Assembly: GCA_017311185.1 (NCBI GenBank)
Contig: JAESUZ010000134.1
Location: forward strand, 62,001 to 126,000
Length of the DNA stretch: 64,000 nucleotides
Direction of reading: 5' to 3'
Source of the DNA: Proteles cristata cristata
Taxonomy: Eukaryota; Chordata; Mammalia; Carnivora; Hyaenidae
The notes below the pieces were generated by a model. It was given only the letters and a program-made list of their open reading frames with translations. It was not told the DNA's origin and searched no databases. A program made the position numbers and the translations under genes. Below, one piece after another: positions 34,862-45,779 of the stretch; within the stretch, counting starts at the first letter, position 1; every line of letters begins with the position of its first letter.

Positions 34862-35670
34862 ATACAGTTTACTTCCTTTAAAAAACAGGCATGAATTCAG
34901 AGAACATTAATGTTGATGTCAGTTTTTGCCTCCTGCTACAATTTCAACTTTTTTCAGCTTTCTAAACTTGACAGTTTCCCCTGGAAATTCAGGATTACCT
35001 CAATTGTTGGTAAGTGGTGCCTCTCCACAATCTCTGCTTACCATTCTCTCAGCTCATTAAAATGAGCTTAGAATTGGTTCACTTTGTAAACCTGAGGCAT
35101 GGTAGCCCAGTGACAAGGACAGTGGCATACAAGCACCTTAATAGTCTTGTATTTGCCTGTGGGATGGAGCCTTGGTGTCTATGTAGTTCCCAGATCAAAG
35201 ACAGCTCATGCAGTGAGTATTATGACCCAGTCATCTGGACTTGATTCTGCCAAGGATTCCTCCCTGAAATCCTGATCAGTTGACCTGGCTGGCCTTTTAG
35301 TTTCCTTCACAGGGTAAGAACATGAACAGACCCGGCTTTTCTGCAGTATTTCTGCTGTGAAAAGACATTTACTAGTCCCCATTACCAGAGTTCTGGAAGA
35401 TAATTCTGTCTAAATTCTTGTCTACTATGCTCTGTTTACCTGGAGGTTGCCCCAATTAATATCATATTAAAATGGAGCTTTTTCCTGTGCTCTGTCGACC
35501 CTGAACTACACTTGGGCCAATCCCCCTCTTTACTATCTTGTACTTCCTCATCAGTTCTTGATCTTGAACCACGTGCAAGTTTTAGTCTTGATCTCCGTTA
35601 AGGCTACTTGCTCTAAGATACTCATAATGTCACATTCATGTTATAACAGTATCACAAAAGGATAATTTAC
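34862..35670. other. Single-copy DNA, no gene seen
   Basis: Less AT-rich than its surroundings. A 76-codon frame at 35,014-35,244 has no supporting start or splice context and I do not call it. Confidence 0.35.
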
Positions 35671-35671
35671 C

Positions 35672-35868
35672 ATGGTGCCTGATATGGCTCAGGTCATGAT
35701 CTCACACTTTGTGAGATCTAGCCGGGTGTGGGGCTCTATGCTGACAGTGAGAAGTTTGCTTGGGCCTGTTTAGGATTCTCTTTCCCTCTCTCTCTGCCCC
35801 TGCTCCACTAAAGAGACCACGTTCTCTCTCTCTCAAAAATAAATAAACATTTTTTAAAAAGTATACTT
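35672..35868 (+). mobile_element. CAN-SINE (shortened)
   Basis: Plus-strand SINE lacking most of the first tRNA-like part ('tggtgcctgatatggctcag'), then a CT-rich tract and AAATAAATAAACA. It is tail to tail with the next SINE. Confidence 0.85.
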
Positions 35869-35874
35869 TAAGAA

Positions 35875-36082
35875 CACGTTTTAATGTTTATTTTTGAGAG
35901 AGAGAGAGAGAGAGCGAGAGAGCAGGGGAGGGGTAGAGAGAGGGGAACGGAGGATCCAAAGTGGGCTCTGCATCGACAGTAGTAAGCTAGATGTGGGCTT
36001 GAACTCATGAACTCACAGACCTGCAAAATCATGACGTAAGCCAAAGTCAGATGTTCAACCTACTGAGACACCCAGATGCCCC
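35875..36082 (-). mobile_element. CAN-SINE
   Basis: Minus-strand SINE from 'ttttaatgtttatttttgag' to 'cacccagatgcccc', beginning under 15 bp after the end of the preceding plus-strand SINE. Confidence 0.9.
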
Positions 36083-36089
36083 AGAAATT

Positions 36090-37997
36090 CAGAATATTAA
36101 TAACAAATGTACAATTATTTTTTTCATTATTTTATACTGTTATTATACTATTTATTTTATACTATTAGGCTAAAGCAAAGAGGAGACCATCTAGCTTTCT
36201 TCATAAAGATTGGATAATGATGATAGGGTATGAAGTAAATCAAAGGAAGATAAATAGCTAGGATAAAAAAAGAAATGCAAGTTTTAAAGTTATTTTCTGA
36301 TACTTCATCTATATTGTTTGCAAATATTTTAAAGTGAATCCACTTTCTAAAACATCTTCTACATTTCATTATCGTAACTGCATCGTAAAGAAAAATTACC
36401 TCTTTACCTTCCCTAGGCACTAATTTCACTTTTTAGGTACCACTACTGAAGAGTTTCTAATTTGGCTCATCATTTCATTCAGTGGGAATTCAGTGCACAT
36501 AAGGGGCACATATGTAATTGGCAACCTAATTTTTCTGCTTTCATCAAATGGTACAATGCCAAATCTTCATTGAACTTGCCAGTTAAACACACTTGGGAAC
36601 CAAACAGGAGCAAGCATAAGAGATGAAAATGAACAAATTGGAAAGAGTCATTAACTTTCTGTTTTCTTATCACAACAAAAATTGTATCATTGAGAGTGTA
36701 GGAAAGTGGGAAATTCTACTTGAAACATTAAATAATCTTAAAAGAGAATAATTCATTGACTTCTGAAATGTTGTTCATTAGAATTTATAAACGCAGTTTC
36801 TAGTACAGATTTTTTTTTCAGTAACAAATACAAAATAGTTAAAATGAGTCAACTTTTCACAAGTGTTTTAGGTTAAACATTTTCATACGTCTTTCTGGTA
36901 GAGTGTATATGAATTCTAGACTTTATGTTGGAAGCAAAATTGTTAGAAAATTAAGCGAGAAATGTTGGCTTATTTAATACCTTAATGAATAAAAGCAATT
37001 GACAGATTGTCATGGTTCTCACTAATTATGAATGCAATTGAGAGTGTGAAAATTATAATCAGTTGTGGTTACCAAAAATTGCCCTTGAAATATCTAGTCT
37101 TATGCATAATTTTGAAGTATGCAATACAGAGGTCATTATTAAATTATCATTATTGATGACAATTAAATAGAGTATTAGGATGAAAAAAAAAACACCACAA
37201 AAAAACTTCCCCAATATGGTTAAGCATTGTTCTTAGGGATAGAAGGTTTTTTTTTTTTTTTTTTAAAGGTTTATTTGTAGCTTGTAAAAAGAAACACATA
37301 TTTACTGGCTAAATGCTAATGATCAGATCAGGAATATCTCTTCTGCAGAATTTTCTTTTGCAGTGATAGCAGGATTCCTTTTTTAAGGACTTTGGAGAAA
37401 AGTTTCCTAACATTTTCCATTCATAAGTCCAAGTATTTAAGACTTTTGAAATCCTTGTCTGACTCTAAACAATAAATGTTTTGTAATCCTTTCTTGCACT
37501 GGAAAAAGTAGGAGGGAGGTAGAAGGAAAATACCACAGGGTTTTTAGATCAGCTTATTTCGTAATTATCAAAAGCTAAGAAACTATTAAGACATCTAATG
37601 AAACCAGGTGTTCTGAATGGGTGGTGGTGTGGACAGCAGAATAGGGCCAATCGGTTGAGCTCCAGCTGCATCAACTAATGTATAAGCGACCTGACGTTAA
37701 CTACCTACCCTCCCAAACCTGACTTTCCTGGTCTGTAAAACTGAAAAAATTATAATTTCACAGGGCACACACACATTAAATCCCAATATCCTTTGTTAAT
37801 ACATCAATTTCCCATATTAAATCAAAGGAGCTAAAATGTCCTGTATTTATGTTATTAATGTATTTGTCCACTGGCCCCAACCTTGCTGCCTTTTCTTGAT
37901 TATATGCTTAAGCCACTTTTAATGGACTTTAACAGACTCTAAACTCTTTTTAGGAGACATGGAAAAACTTTAGGGAATGAAGATCAGAGTGAAAAAG
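36090..37997. other. AT-rich single-copy DNA, no gene seen
   Basis: About 1.9 kb with a T run at about 37,246-37,265 and no recognised repeat. Small frames at 36,157-36,673 are not supported. Confidence 0.4.
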
Positions 37998-38014
37998 GTA
38001 AAATGGAGAATAAA

Positions 38015-38207
38015 GGGGCACCTGGGTAGCTCAATTGGTTAAGTGGCTGACTTTGGCTTAGATCATGGTCTTAAGGCTTTCGTGTTTGAGCTCTGCCTTG
38101 GACTCTGTACAGACAGCTCAGAGCCTGGACCCTGCTTCGGATTCCCTCTCTGCCTGTCCCTCCTCTTTCTTAAAAATAAATAAATATTAACAAAATTTTG
38201 AAAAAAA
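38015..38207 (+). mobile_element. CAN-SINE with 13-bp TSD
   Basis: 'ggggcacctgggtagctcaa' to an A-rich tail. TAAAATGGAGAAT is duplicated at 37,999-38,011 and 38,208-38,220. Confidence 0.94.
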
Positions 38208-38616
38208 TAAAATGGAGAATGTATAATGGGCAAGTATTTGATAAAAACCTGAGGACATAGCAATGGCCATGAGCTACTGATAGAGACTGAGTTGTCAACC
38301 TTTTTACCACTCCCTAGCCTCTGAAATGTTCTTAACTTCCTTTTGTCACATTTATTAAAATAAGAATTTTCCATAGTTGTCACTCCAAATCAAGGCAGTC
38401 TCCATGCCAAAATATCAACCATTAATATTCAAAAAGCACACCTTGCTTTTACAACCCGATATATTCACATTTCAACAGTTGTGGTCAGTAGTCCATGAGA
38501 TCACGAAGTGTTCAGCAGTCTCGTTATGGAGGTGTTGTCAGGTGTCCAAACTTCACACTACAGGTCTATCATCTATCTAGAAATGGTCCTACATGCCAAA
38601 CGGAATGGGTTAAAAA

Positions 38617-38820
38617 ATGGGGACACCTGGGTGGCTCAGTTGGTTAAGACTCCTACTTTGGCTCAGGTCATGATCTCACGGTTTGGAGCCCTGCATTGGG
38701 CTCTGTGCTGACAGCTCAGAGCCTGGAGCCTGTCTTCGGATTCTGTGTCTCCCTCTCCCTCTGATCCTCCCCTGCTCATGCTCTCTCTCTCTCAAAAAAA
38801 AAAAAAAATTAAAAAATTTA
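38617..38820 (+). mobile_element. CAN-SINE
   Basis: 'ggggacacctgggtggctca' to a poly-A tail of about 15 A. Frames on both strands through it are SINE translation. Confidence 0.92.
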
Positions 38821-38837
38821 TATAAAAAATGTTTCCT

Positions 38838-38871
38838 ACACACACACATGCCCGCGCACACACACGCACAG
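38838..38871 (+). repeat. (CA)n-rich imperfect repeat
   Basis: CA repeats with ATG, CCGCG and G interruptions directly after the SINE tail. Confidence 0.85.
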
Positions 38872-38929
38872 TTAAATACACTTCATCTGCTGTATTGCTT
38901 GCTAGACATAAATATACAGGAGTGGTGAT

Positions 38930-39590
38930 AAAGAAGGGGATGAATGGGAAAGAGTTCAGGACCCAGTGCAAACCCGAAAGGAAATGAGGCAATACAATGG
39001 GAGAAAGAATCAGGAGAAATAAATCAGGTAAGCAACAGCACCATACATCTGAAGTCTTCCCCATCTCTAAATCTCCAGAAATTTTTTACAAGAGGCCGGT
39101 CTGTCAAATGAAACCAAAATGGTAGCTGGCTCTGTTTGTAATTCCCGTGTGGTCCAGGACCTTAGGTGTAGGAACACAAATACCACTCCGGGTCACAGCC
39201 CTAATGCTTCATGACCCTACAGAAGAACTGAGTGCTGTCAATGATTCCTGGGAACTGTGACTTGCTTAGAGGAGAGAAGTCCGGCTTCTTTCCTTGCTGC
39301 CATGGAGTGAAGAGACATGTCAGGATGTGAATAGGTTTCGTGAGAGGGACTAAGGGGAGAAAGAACCTCACAATTTTCCTCTGAGAGGTGGAAGAGAAAG
39401 GAGGTAACGTTGGTGGCTTAGAGAGCAAAGACAGTGCATTTTCAGCATCTGAGGTCCCTTCGCACTGGTTCAGACTCCCCCTTCTCCTGATTTGAACCGC
39501 CAAAAGCACCTGGACCCGACACACGCACAACGATGGGCTAAGGGGGAAGCCAAGTCAGCGCGGTCGGAAACGGCTTCCCTTAAAATGAAA
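38930..39590. other. Upstream flank of the CpG island
   Basis: Single-copy, more GC-rich than the preceding 15 kb and nearly free of interspersed repeats, as is usual next to a conserved promoter. No exon is called. It may hold distal promoter elements. Confidence 0.4.
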
Positions 39591-39726
39591 ACTCAGCAGC
39601 GGGCCAGCCGTGGGTGCGCGCGCGCTAATGCATGAGTATGCGTGCGTGGTAACCAGCAGACGCAGTTGGCTGGGCGCCGCCCTCGAAGCCCCCCCTCCCT
39701 GCTCAGCCCCCCCGCCAACCCCTTCC

Positions 39727-39760
39727 TATAAAGGCCGCGCTCGCCGCCGCCCTCCCCGCA
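39727..39760 (+). promoter_or_regulatory. TATA box and initiator of an unidentified gene
   Basis: TATAAAGG begins at 39,727 in an otherwise GC-rich setting. The A at 39,760 in CGCAGT fits the mammalian initiator pattern BBCABW exactly, 33 bp after the first T of the box, inside the usual 28-34 bp range. A C-rich run (39,688-39,715) lies just upstream. TATA plus CpG island promoters often serve regulated genes. The TSS itself is inferred. Confidence 0.7.
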
Positions 39761-39929
39761 GTCGGGGAGCGCGGCCTGCGGTGGAGGTGGCTCCGGCGCT
39801 CCCCACACAGTCACACTCCGCGCACTCACACACTTGGAAGCGCCTCCCCACGTCCCTCCCCTGCCCTCCTCTGGCTCTGCTCTGCTCTCTCTCACCACAA
39901 ATAGTCGCCGACCGACTGCCAATCCGTCT

Positions 39930-39946
39930 CTCTCTCTCTCTCTCTC
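39930..39946 (+). repeat. (CT)n tract in the predicted leader
   Basis: A clean CT run ending 6 bp before the uORF start codon. In RNA this is a pyrimidine tract that could bind PTB-like proteins and may vary in length. Confidence 0.9.
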
Positions 39947-39952
39947 AACAAC

Positions 39953-40024
39953 ATGACTGACTGGGAAGCGGTGGCTCAGACACAGCAGCTCTGCTGGCGC
40001 AGGCAGGAGAAGGAGGATTATTAA
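39953..40024 (+). CDS. Upstream ORF of 23 codons in the predicted leader
   Basis: The first ATG after the (CT)n tract is in a good context (A at -3: caacaacATGa). The frame reads MTDWEAVAQ at the start and RQEKEDY at the end, then TAA at 40,022. It is the clearest short frame in the predicted first exon and is fully inside it, before the donor at 40,192. Its composition (Trp, Gln and acidic residues) differs from the Arg/Pro/Gly/Ala-rich noise frames of the island. It has no recognised domain. It could be a translation-controlling uORF; an alternative coding start spliced in frame is excluded by the stop. Not proven to be translated. Confidence 0.4.
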   Translation: MTDWEAVAQTQQLCWRRQEKEDY

Positions 40025-40191
40025 AAAAACGCAGCTCGACTCTGCAACCGGGAGTGGAGAGAAGGAGCCTAACAGCCGAGAAGGGGGGGAGGACAGAGGA
40101 GGGGGACCAGGAAAGACACCCCCGTGCCCCGAAGACACAAATTCCAGAGTGCCCAGGAGGAGCCTTAACAAGCGGCGCGGAGCCCTTCAAG

Positions 40192-40200
40192 GTAGTAACG
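40192..40200 (+). promoter_or_regulatory. Predicted 5' splice site
   Basis: CAAG|GTAGTAACG matches the donor consensus at AG|GTA and +5 is T rather than G, so it is fair rather than perfect. A competing donor is at 40,608 (CAG|GTAGGG). Confidence 0.45.
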
Positions 40201-40655
40201 CCCCCGGCGCCCCCGCGCCCGGAGGGTCGCGCGTGGCGTCGCAGCTGCGCCGGGGCCAGCCCCCGGCGGGCGCGGGGTAGGTGGCGGGCAGGTGACCGCG
40301 CGCGCCCGGGCCGCCCTGGAGCAGCCCCCGCCCAGGCCCGCGGCTCCGGCGGCAGGCCCGGCGTGCGCGGCGCGGAGACCCGGCCTTGCAGGCAGGGTGG
40401 GCGGGGGGCGGACCGGCTCGGGCGCTCAGCGGCCGGCCCGCGACTCCTCGCGCGCGTTGCGTGGCCTTTTCCTCCGCGCTCCTGAGGGCTCTGCTCCGGC
40501 TGGCGGCGGCCGCGGCTCCAGGGCGATGCGGAGCGCGGGCCGCCGAAGAGGCAAGAGTTGGCGCAGGTTCCGGACCTCTCCCCTCCCTCGCCGCTCGGGT
40601 CCCGCAGGTAGGGACGGCCGGCGGGCCAGCGCGGGCTCCCGGGGCTGCGGGCGCC

Positions 40656-40694
40656 GGGGCGGGGGCGGCGCCGGAGCGGGGGAGGGGGGCGGGG
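40656..40694 (+). other. G-run cluster, possible G-quadruplex
   Basis: Runs of four to six G (GGGG, GGGGG, then GGGGG-A-GGGGGG-C-GGGG) on the sense strand of the predicted intron start. The middle loop is 12 nt or the long runs may be split. Confidence 0.5.
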
Positions 40695-40877
40695 AGCCCG
40701 TGGCTCCCGGCGGAGCCGCAGTGCCGGAGCCGGGACCGCCTCTCGCCTCAGCCTGCGTGTCCTCAGGCGCTGGCTTCTTAGCTCGGAGGCGAGACCTCCC
40801 CCAGCGGAGACGGGAACAGCAGCGACTTCGTGTGAACAAATTGCTTTGTGGTGGCGCGTCAAGGACTTCGGGGAGGG

Positions 40878-40905
40878 GTGTGTGCGTGTGTGTGTGTGCG
40901 CGCGC
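40878..40905 (+). repeat. Alternating GT/GC tract (Z-DNA type)
   Basis: Twenty-eight bases of perfect purine-pyrimidine alternation, GTGTGTGC then (GT)n then GCGCGCGC, at the downstream edge of the CpG island. Confidence 0.9.
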
Positions 40906-40960
40906 TCACTCGTGTGTGTTCGCGCTCACGACTAATCAATGCTTTGGCTCACCTGGAAAG

Positions 40961-42265
40961 ATAATCAGCCTTCAGGTGAAACCCATGGGCCCCCTCGGCT
41001 TTTGGCTTGTATCCTAGGGACTCGTACAGGCAGTGCCATCAAGGGGTAGGGTTGCGCGATGGGGTGACGGAGGGATTTGTGAATGGTGCTGCTCTGCGCG
41101 TGGAGGCTGAGCTTGCTGATGTAAAGGAGGAGGTCTCCAGAGTGAGAAGAAAGGCTATTTATGGCAAAGAGTTGTGAAATTTCTCGGGGTTTCCTTTAGT
41201 GTATCCTGAACCTCTTTCTCCCTCCCCTCTTCTCTCTTTCGTTTCTCTCTTCCTCTCCTCCATTTCTCCTCTTAGAATTTAAAGCAGTTCTGCTCCCCCC
41301 TCCCCCCCGGGACTTGGAATATGAAATGAAGTCAGAAATCACTTGTCCTTTACAGGTAGAAAAAAAAAGTGTTTCTTAAAAGTTACTGATCCCTTGGCTT
41401 TTAATGTTCTTACGTACTTGTTCTCCACTTGTCTTATCTCTAGAGGCCATCACTAGGACCCAGAAGACACAAAGTACCTACCTGGTTTCAACAGCTTTCA
41501 TTTTTCGTGTCTTTACAGTTGAATACCTTCCCACTGAAATGTAACCCATTTTCTCCATCCCTGTCTTTAAGAAAGGATATTCAAAATAATGCTCACACAT
41601 TTTACTGTAAAGCTGGTTTTGTTAAAAAGTCTTGGAGAGAAAAGAGAAGCAGACACTTAGGTGAGTTTGTATCGATTACTGATTAAGGGCTATCTATTTA
41701 GAAAAGAATAAAATAATATTAATCCAGGCTGTAACACAATTTGTTTCGGTTTATTTTTCTATTTGCTTTATAGTCGGTACAGATTCCAAAGACATAACTT
41801 GAAGCTTAGAGATCACTCGGAACAGTCTACCAATAATGCTTCATTCAGCAAATTTATGTTTGTTCTTAGAAGTAGTAACCTGTGCTTTCATTGAACCTAG
41901 GACTGGGTGGTGACTGAGAGAGTAGGACAGTAGAGTATCTTTATTATTTTGAATAGTGATGTCTCTAAGCGCCTGGCAAGCACAGTGTTTTTTAAAACAT
42001 TGACATTCCAACTACTCCTTCGTCAGTTTCACAGAGAAGAAACAGTAGTAAGGTGGTCAGCCTATTGTCAGAGTGATTTGTCTTCATTTGATATTAATTA
42101 AGGAGCTCCTTATTTTGATAGAAACATGCAAACTGTTGTTAGTTGTTGTTGTTGCTAAGTGTGAAAGTACCTTTCATTAACAGTCCTGTTCATTTTGAAG
42201 ACAAAGCAGAGTTAAGATTTGTTATTTTAATATAGTTATATTCCTAACTTGGTTTAAAATGCATT
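40961..42265 (+). other. Predicted start of intron 1, no repeat seen
   Basis: Repeat-free for about 1.3 kb, with a pyrimidine-rich stretch at 41,205-41,275. Lack of insertions next to the promoter suggests constraint. No exon is called. Confidence 0.4.
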
Positions 42266-42267
42266 TT

Positions 42268-42385
42268 TGCAGAGGCTGGCTGGGTCAGTGCCAGTCCATA
42301 GAGCATGTGACTTTTGATCTCAGGGTGGGGATCTCTACCCCATGTTGGGTGTAGAGATTACTTCAGAAATAAGTAAAATATGCTT
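42268..42385 (+). mobile_element. Short old CAN-SINE
   Basis: Same short form as 5.8 kb: 'gctggctgggtcagtgcc', 'tagagcatgtgacttttgat', 'catgttgggtgtagagatta' and an A-rich tail. Confidence 0.75.
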
Positions 42386-42649
42386 TCAATATTATAACAT
42401 GTGCAGTTTTATATTTTATATTAGAACTTAGACTGAGAGCCCCATTCTGTGGTTTGCTACCTTAACTTTCCTGAGTCATTGGAATGTAGAAATGATGGGG
42501 ATTTTTAAAATGTACTTGATGAATTATATTACTGTAATCATTAAAAAGTCATATCTATGAATTTTTTGTTTTTTCATACTGTCAGAGAATCAGCAACTGT
42601 TTATTAGTTTAATGATGTATTATTTATACCATAGAATATTAATTCACAT

Positions 42650-42965
42650 CAAATTCATCAACAGAGTACTCACAACAATGGGCCTCTCTTGTACAAGGCA
42701 CTATCTAGGCATTGTGGAGGAACATAAGACTTTCCTCCTTGCCCTTCATGAGCTTACTCTTCATTTGGGATGAATCTGATGAACGTGTTTGAACAAAGTT
42801 AACAATCCATGACTATAAGAGACTGCATGTCTAACAAAGACTGCAGGAAATCAAAGCATAACAATAATATTTTATACGGGGATTTTTCTAAAAGGCTTCA
42901 GGGGTAGGTAAGACTTCTTTTGTCTTGATCGTAAAGGATAAATAGGATTAATGGCTTGGCAATGA
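42650..42965 (-). repeat. L2-like ancient repeat
   Basis: Plus strand reads as reversed L2 3' end: 'gtacaaggcactatctaggc', 'cttgcccttcatgagctta', and 'aagacttcttttgtcttga' further on. Confidence 0.45.
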
Positions 42966-44800
42966 AAATATAAGGTATAAGATGTAAGTCTCCTAGAATT
43001 ATACAAAAGAATGAAAGAAATAAGGGGAAATAAGTTTGTTTTCAAATAGATTTAGATATTGCAAAGTGGTTGCATTAGTTGTGTAAAGGGCACGGTGAAT
43101 TGGTTTTTGATGTGCAGCATTCTATACACTCTATTCTTGAAATTAATTGAATTTCTGTACCTAAGCAGATAAATCTTTGATTTCTTTTGCCTTTTAATGA
43201 ACAAAAGGCTCAACATATATTTGTAGAGAATACTTCCTCTAAATATTTAAACATATCACATCACATGAAAATGGTGAACTTGGTATTAATAACAAGATAG
43301 CAGGTATAACCTCTGTATCATGAGAGGTTTGAGGTGCATCCTTACCCAACTCTCATTAGATTTTTTCTAAAGGAAAAAAGAATGAGGTATGTAAAAGAAC
43401 AGTTATATTAATAGTGAGCATTCACTGAATGCTTAATATTTTATATAAAATATGCTATTAAGTGATGTTTTCTATACTTTTGTTTTAAAGTTGTTGGAAT
43501 GCACTCACGTAATAGTTAATATATCTTTACATTATTTTCCATGGATGTAGAGCTAGGATGCAGGGTTTGTGGGGAATAATTTTAGAATAGTAGTCGTTTT
43601 AAAGTTTTTTTAAAAAAATTTCTCTGGTATATAGATGGTATTAATAGTAGGAACAGGTCCTGTCTCTAAGCATTCTGAACTTAGTTATTTGTTTGTATAT
43701 ATGTTTGTTTTTATACAGCCATAAAACTGCTTAAACACATTTCCCCATTTTAAGAACACAAGAGGAAACATCGAATTGACTTTGAGCCTGTCTTTTCAAT
43801 ATGACACCCTAGAAGTATATTATGGTGACAGTAAAGAAATATTACAAATATTAGATATGACTTTCAATAGATAACAGAATAGAATTACTTTCAGATTAGG
43901 TGGATTAAAAGATTTCCATATATATATTTTGTTGACAGTGAATAGATAAGAATTATTACAAAAGTGAAAAGCCTATTATATTGCCAATTCCATATTCATG
44001 TAGGAATGGGATGATTTCCAACATAGTAACAGTACAAACCAGACTATTAATTGGTCTCTTTTGAGTTTGGTTTTAGACTATATGTCACAGGTGTAATACT
44101 TTGATAATGTAATCTCTCCTTCTGAATGACTGACAGCTCCTGGATTATTTCCCTATTGGATAGTGACAAAATCTGTTTGCTCTACATTGAGGACATACAT
44201 TTCTATCAGAAATATTATCTTCACTATGCAAGAGTGTCAGTTAACAATAAAACATGAAGTCTGAGGTGGGGGAAGCAGTGAGAAAAGATGGGGAGATTGA
44301 TAAAAGAAAACACTCTAATGAAACATTCTTCAATATATAGCTTAAACTAAATGTAATATAAAAATATAAAGCTGAACAATCTAAACTGCAGTTGATATAG
44401 TATCAAGATACTGTTTTTGGTTCTTATTTTTATAGCACTGTATTGCATTTTAAGTTGTTTTCATGTGCGATAAATAAAATGGCCAAAGAAAAAGAAAGAA
44501 AAAGAAAGGTGGTGGTTGAAAGTGTTCAGTAGCATCTGTGGTATGATAATAAAATTTTGAAGAAAGATTTCTTATTTGATCACTGACAGATGCAATTTAT
44601 TTGGCCAAATGCCTAGCCCTCTACCTAGATTAACTTAAATTATTGCTTTTGGTTTTGCATTTTTTACTGCATTAAACAATTTTAAATTTTAATTAAGCTA
44701 ATGAAAACTTTTGAATACTGTAACTGTGTTCTGATACCAGTATAAAATTTAAGGGCCATTTAAAAGGAAACATCTTCTTATCTATTGGCAAATTCTTAAC
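42966..44800. other. AT-rich intron-type DNA, no gene seen
   Basis: No recognised repeat apart from simple A/T runs and (AAAG)n at about 44,488-44,507. No credible exon. Confidence 0.4.
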
Positions 44801-44805
44801 CTAGA

Positions 44806-44935
44806 ACAATAGTTCTTATTAAAAAAAAAAAATGCCAATCCCCAGAATGAATCCAAAATTCTAGGGTGGGTTCCTCTATACAATTCTTAAGCACTCTCAA
44901 ATTTGAGAACTATGGACCTAGTGTATTTTATAGTG
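44806..44935 (+). mobile_element. hAT-Charlie MITE fragment, MER5A-like
   Basis: 'aacaatagttcttatt', 'ccaatccccagaatgaatcc', 'ctctcaaatttgagaactat' follow the MER5A pattern, including the terminal 'tttgagaaccactg'-type inverted repeat. Confidence 0.55.
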
Positions 44936-45168
44936 AAACTTGGCAGGTGTGTCTTCTGCCCATTTTGTAGCCAAATACTTTCCTTAGCTGTTAGAGATAA
45001 CTAAGGTTTAACTATGTAGATCTGAAAAATATTACACTCTCCATCAGAAGATTGCCATCTTTATTTATATACATATGCATTTCTGTATTTAAAAATAAAA
45101 TGAGTTTGTACTTCTTGTGCATATATTTGCTGTTGATTCTGAAGTAATTTAAAAAGTGTAGAGTTTAA

Positions 45169-45407
45169 AATTTCTTTATTTTTTAAAAAACTTTTTAAAT
45201 TTTTTTTTTTTTTTAAATTCCTGAGAGAGAGAGACAGCGTGAGCAAGGGAGGTCAGAGAGAGAGGGAGATACAGAATCTGAAGCAGGCTCTAGGCTCTGA
45301 GCTAGCTGTCAGCACAGAGCCCAATGCGGGGCTCAAACCCATGAACCGTGAGATCATAACCTGAGCTGTAGTCAGACGCTTATCCAACTGAGCCACCCAG
45401 GTGCCCC
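45169..45407 (-). mobile_element. CAN-SINE with 19-bp TSD
   Basis: Minus-strand SINE. TAAAAAGTGTAGAGTTTAA is duplicated perfectly at 45,150-45,168 and 45,408-45,426. It is intermediate between the older and the young felid type. Confidence 0.96.
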
Positions 45408-45694
45408 TAAAAAGTGTAGAGTTTAACTGGACCCTAAAGCCTTCAGGCTGGGCCTTATTTGTAGTCATAAAAATATACACAATGTACAGAGCTTGACCAT
45501 TGTCTATTTAATCTTGTTGACTCTTATGTGATAGTTTTGGAGTTGGAATGTAATACTCATCTTTCTCTGTAAGATAATAGTAAGCTCACAATAGCATCAC
45601 ATATGTGGAATGTTTTCAAGTCTTAGTGCTGAAATAAGTTTTAGACCACATCTCTATATCTTTCAAGATTAAAGATATATGTGTTCACATCCTG

Positions 45695-45778
45695 TAACTC
45701 TTAATATCTCTCTCCCTCTCCTTCTCTCTCTCTCCCTCCCTGTCTCTCTCTCTCCTTCATCCCTTTTCTCTTTTTCAG
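45695..45778 (+). repeat. Long CT-rich tract ending in CAG
   Basis: About 80 nt of nearly pure pyrimidine ending 'ctctttttcag', a strong splice-acceptor-like sequence on the sense strand of the predicted gene. An L2-like repeat follows immediately, so an evolved exon is possible but not claimed. Confidence 0.75.
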
Positions 45779-45779
45779 T

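Larger units (their letters stand above)
39760..40191 (+). other. Predicted non-coding first exon
   Basis: The predicted transcript start is 39,760. The best early splice donor is CAAG|GTAGTA with GT at 40,192-40,193, giving a first exon of about 432 nt. A second usable donor is CAG|GTAGGG with GT at 40,608, which would give a longer exon. No long frame opens with a good start in the exon; the only notable one is the 23-codon uORF at 39,953. The main start codon is therefore expected in a later exon outside this window, with an intron of more than 23.8 kb. I do not recognise the gene. The exon limits are my inference from sequence signals. Confidence 0.5.
39590..40960. promoter_or_regulatory. 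CpG island
   Basis: GC content and CpG frequency rise abruptly at about 39,600 and fall after about 40,950, in a window that is otherwise AT-rich and CpG-poor. It contains runs such as GCGCGCGC and CGGGCGCGGGG and no interspersed repeat. The long arginine, proline, glycine and alanine-rich frames on both strands (for example 40,292-41,017 plus and 40,862-39,945 minus) are a base-composition effect. The island surrounds the TATA box and first exon below, which supports a single plus-strand promoter; minus-strand transcription cannot be excluded. Confidence 0.93.

Noticed and set aside
35014..35244. 76-codon frame in less AT-rich DNA, possible exon.
   Set aside because: No acceptor/donor pair, promoter or recognised protein similarity.
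39945..40862. 305-codon minus frame and other long frames in the CpG island (39,593-40,171 minus, 40,292-41,017 plus, 40,386-40,781 plus).
   Set aside because: Arg/Pro/Gly/Ala-rich on both strands and in several overlapping frames, as expected where stop codons are rare in GC-rich DNA. No domain is visible, and the plus frames run across the best splice donor or begin after it.
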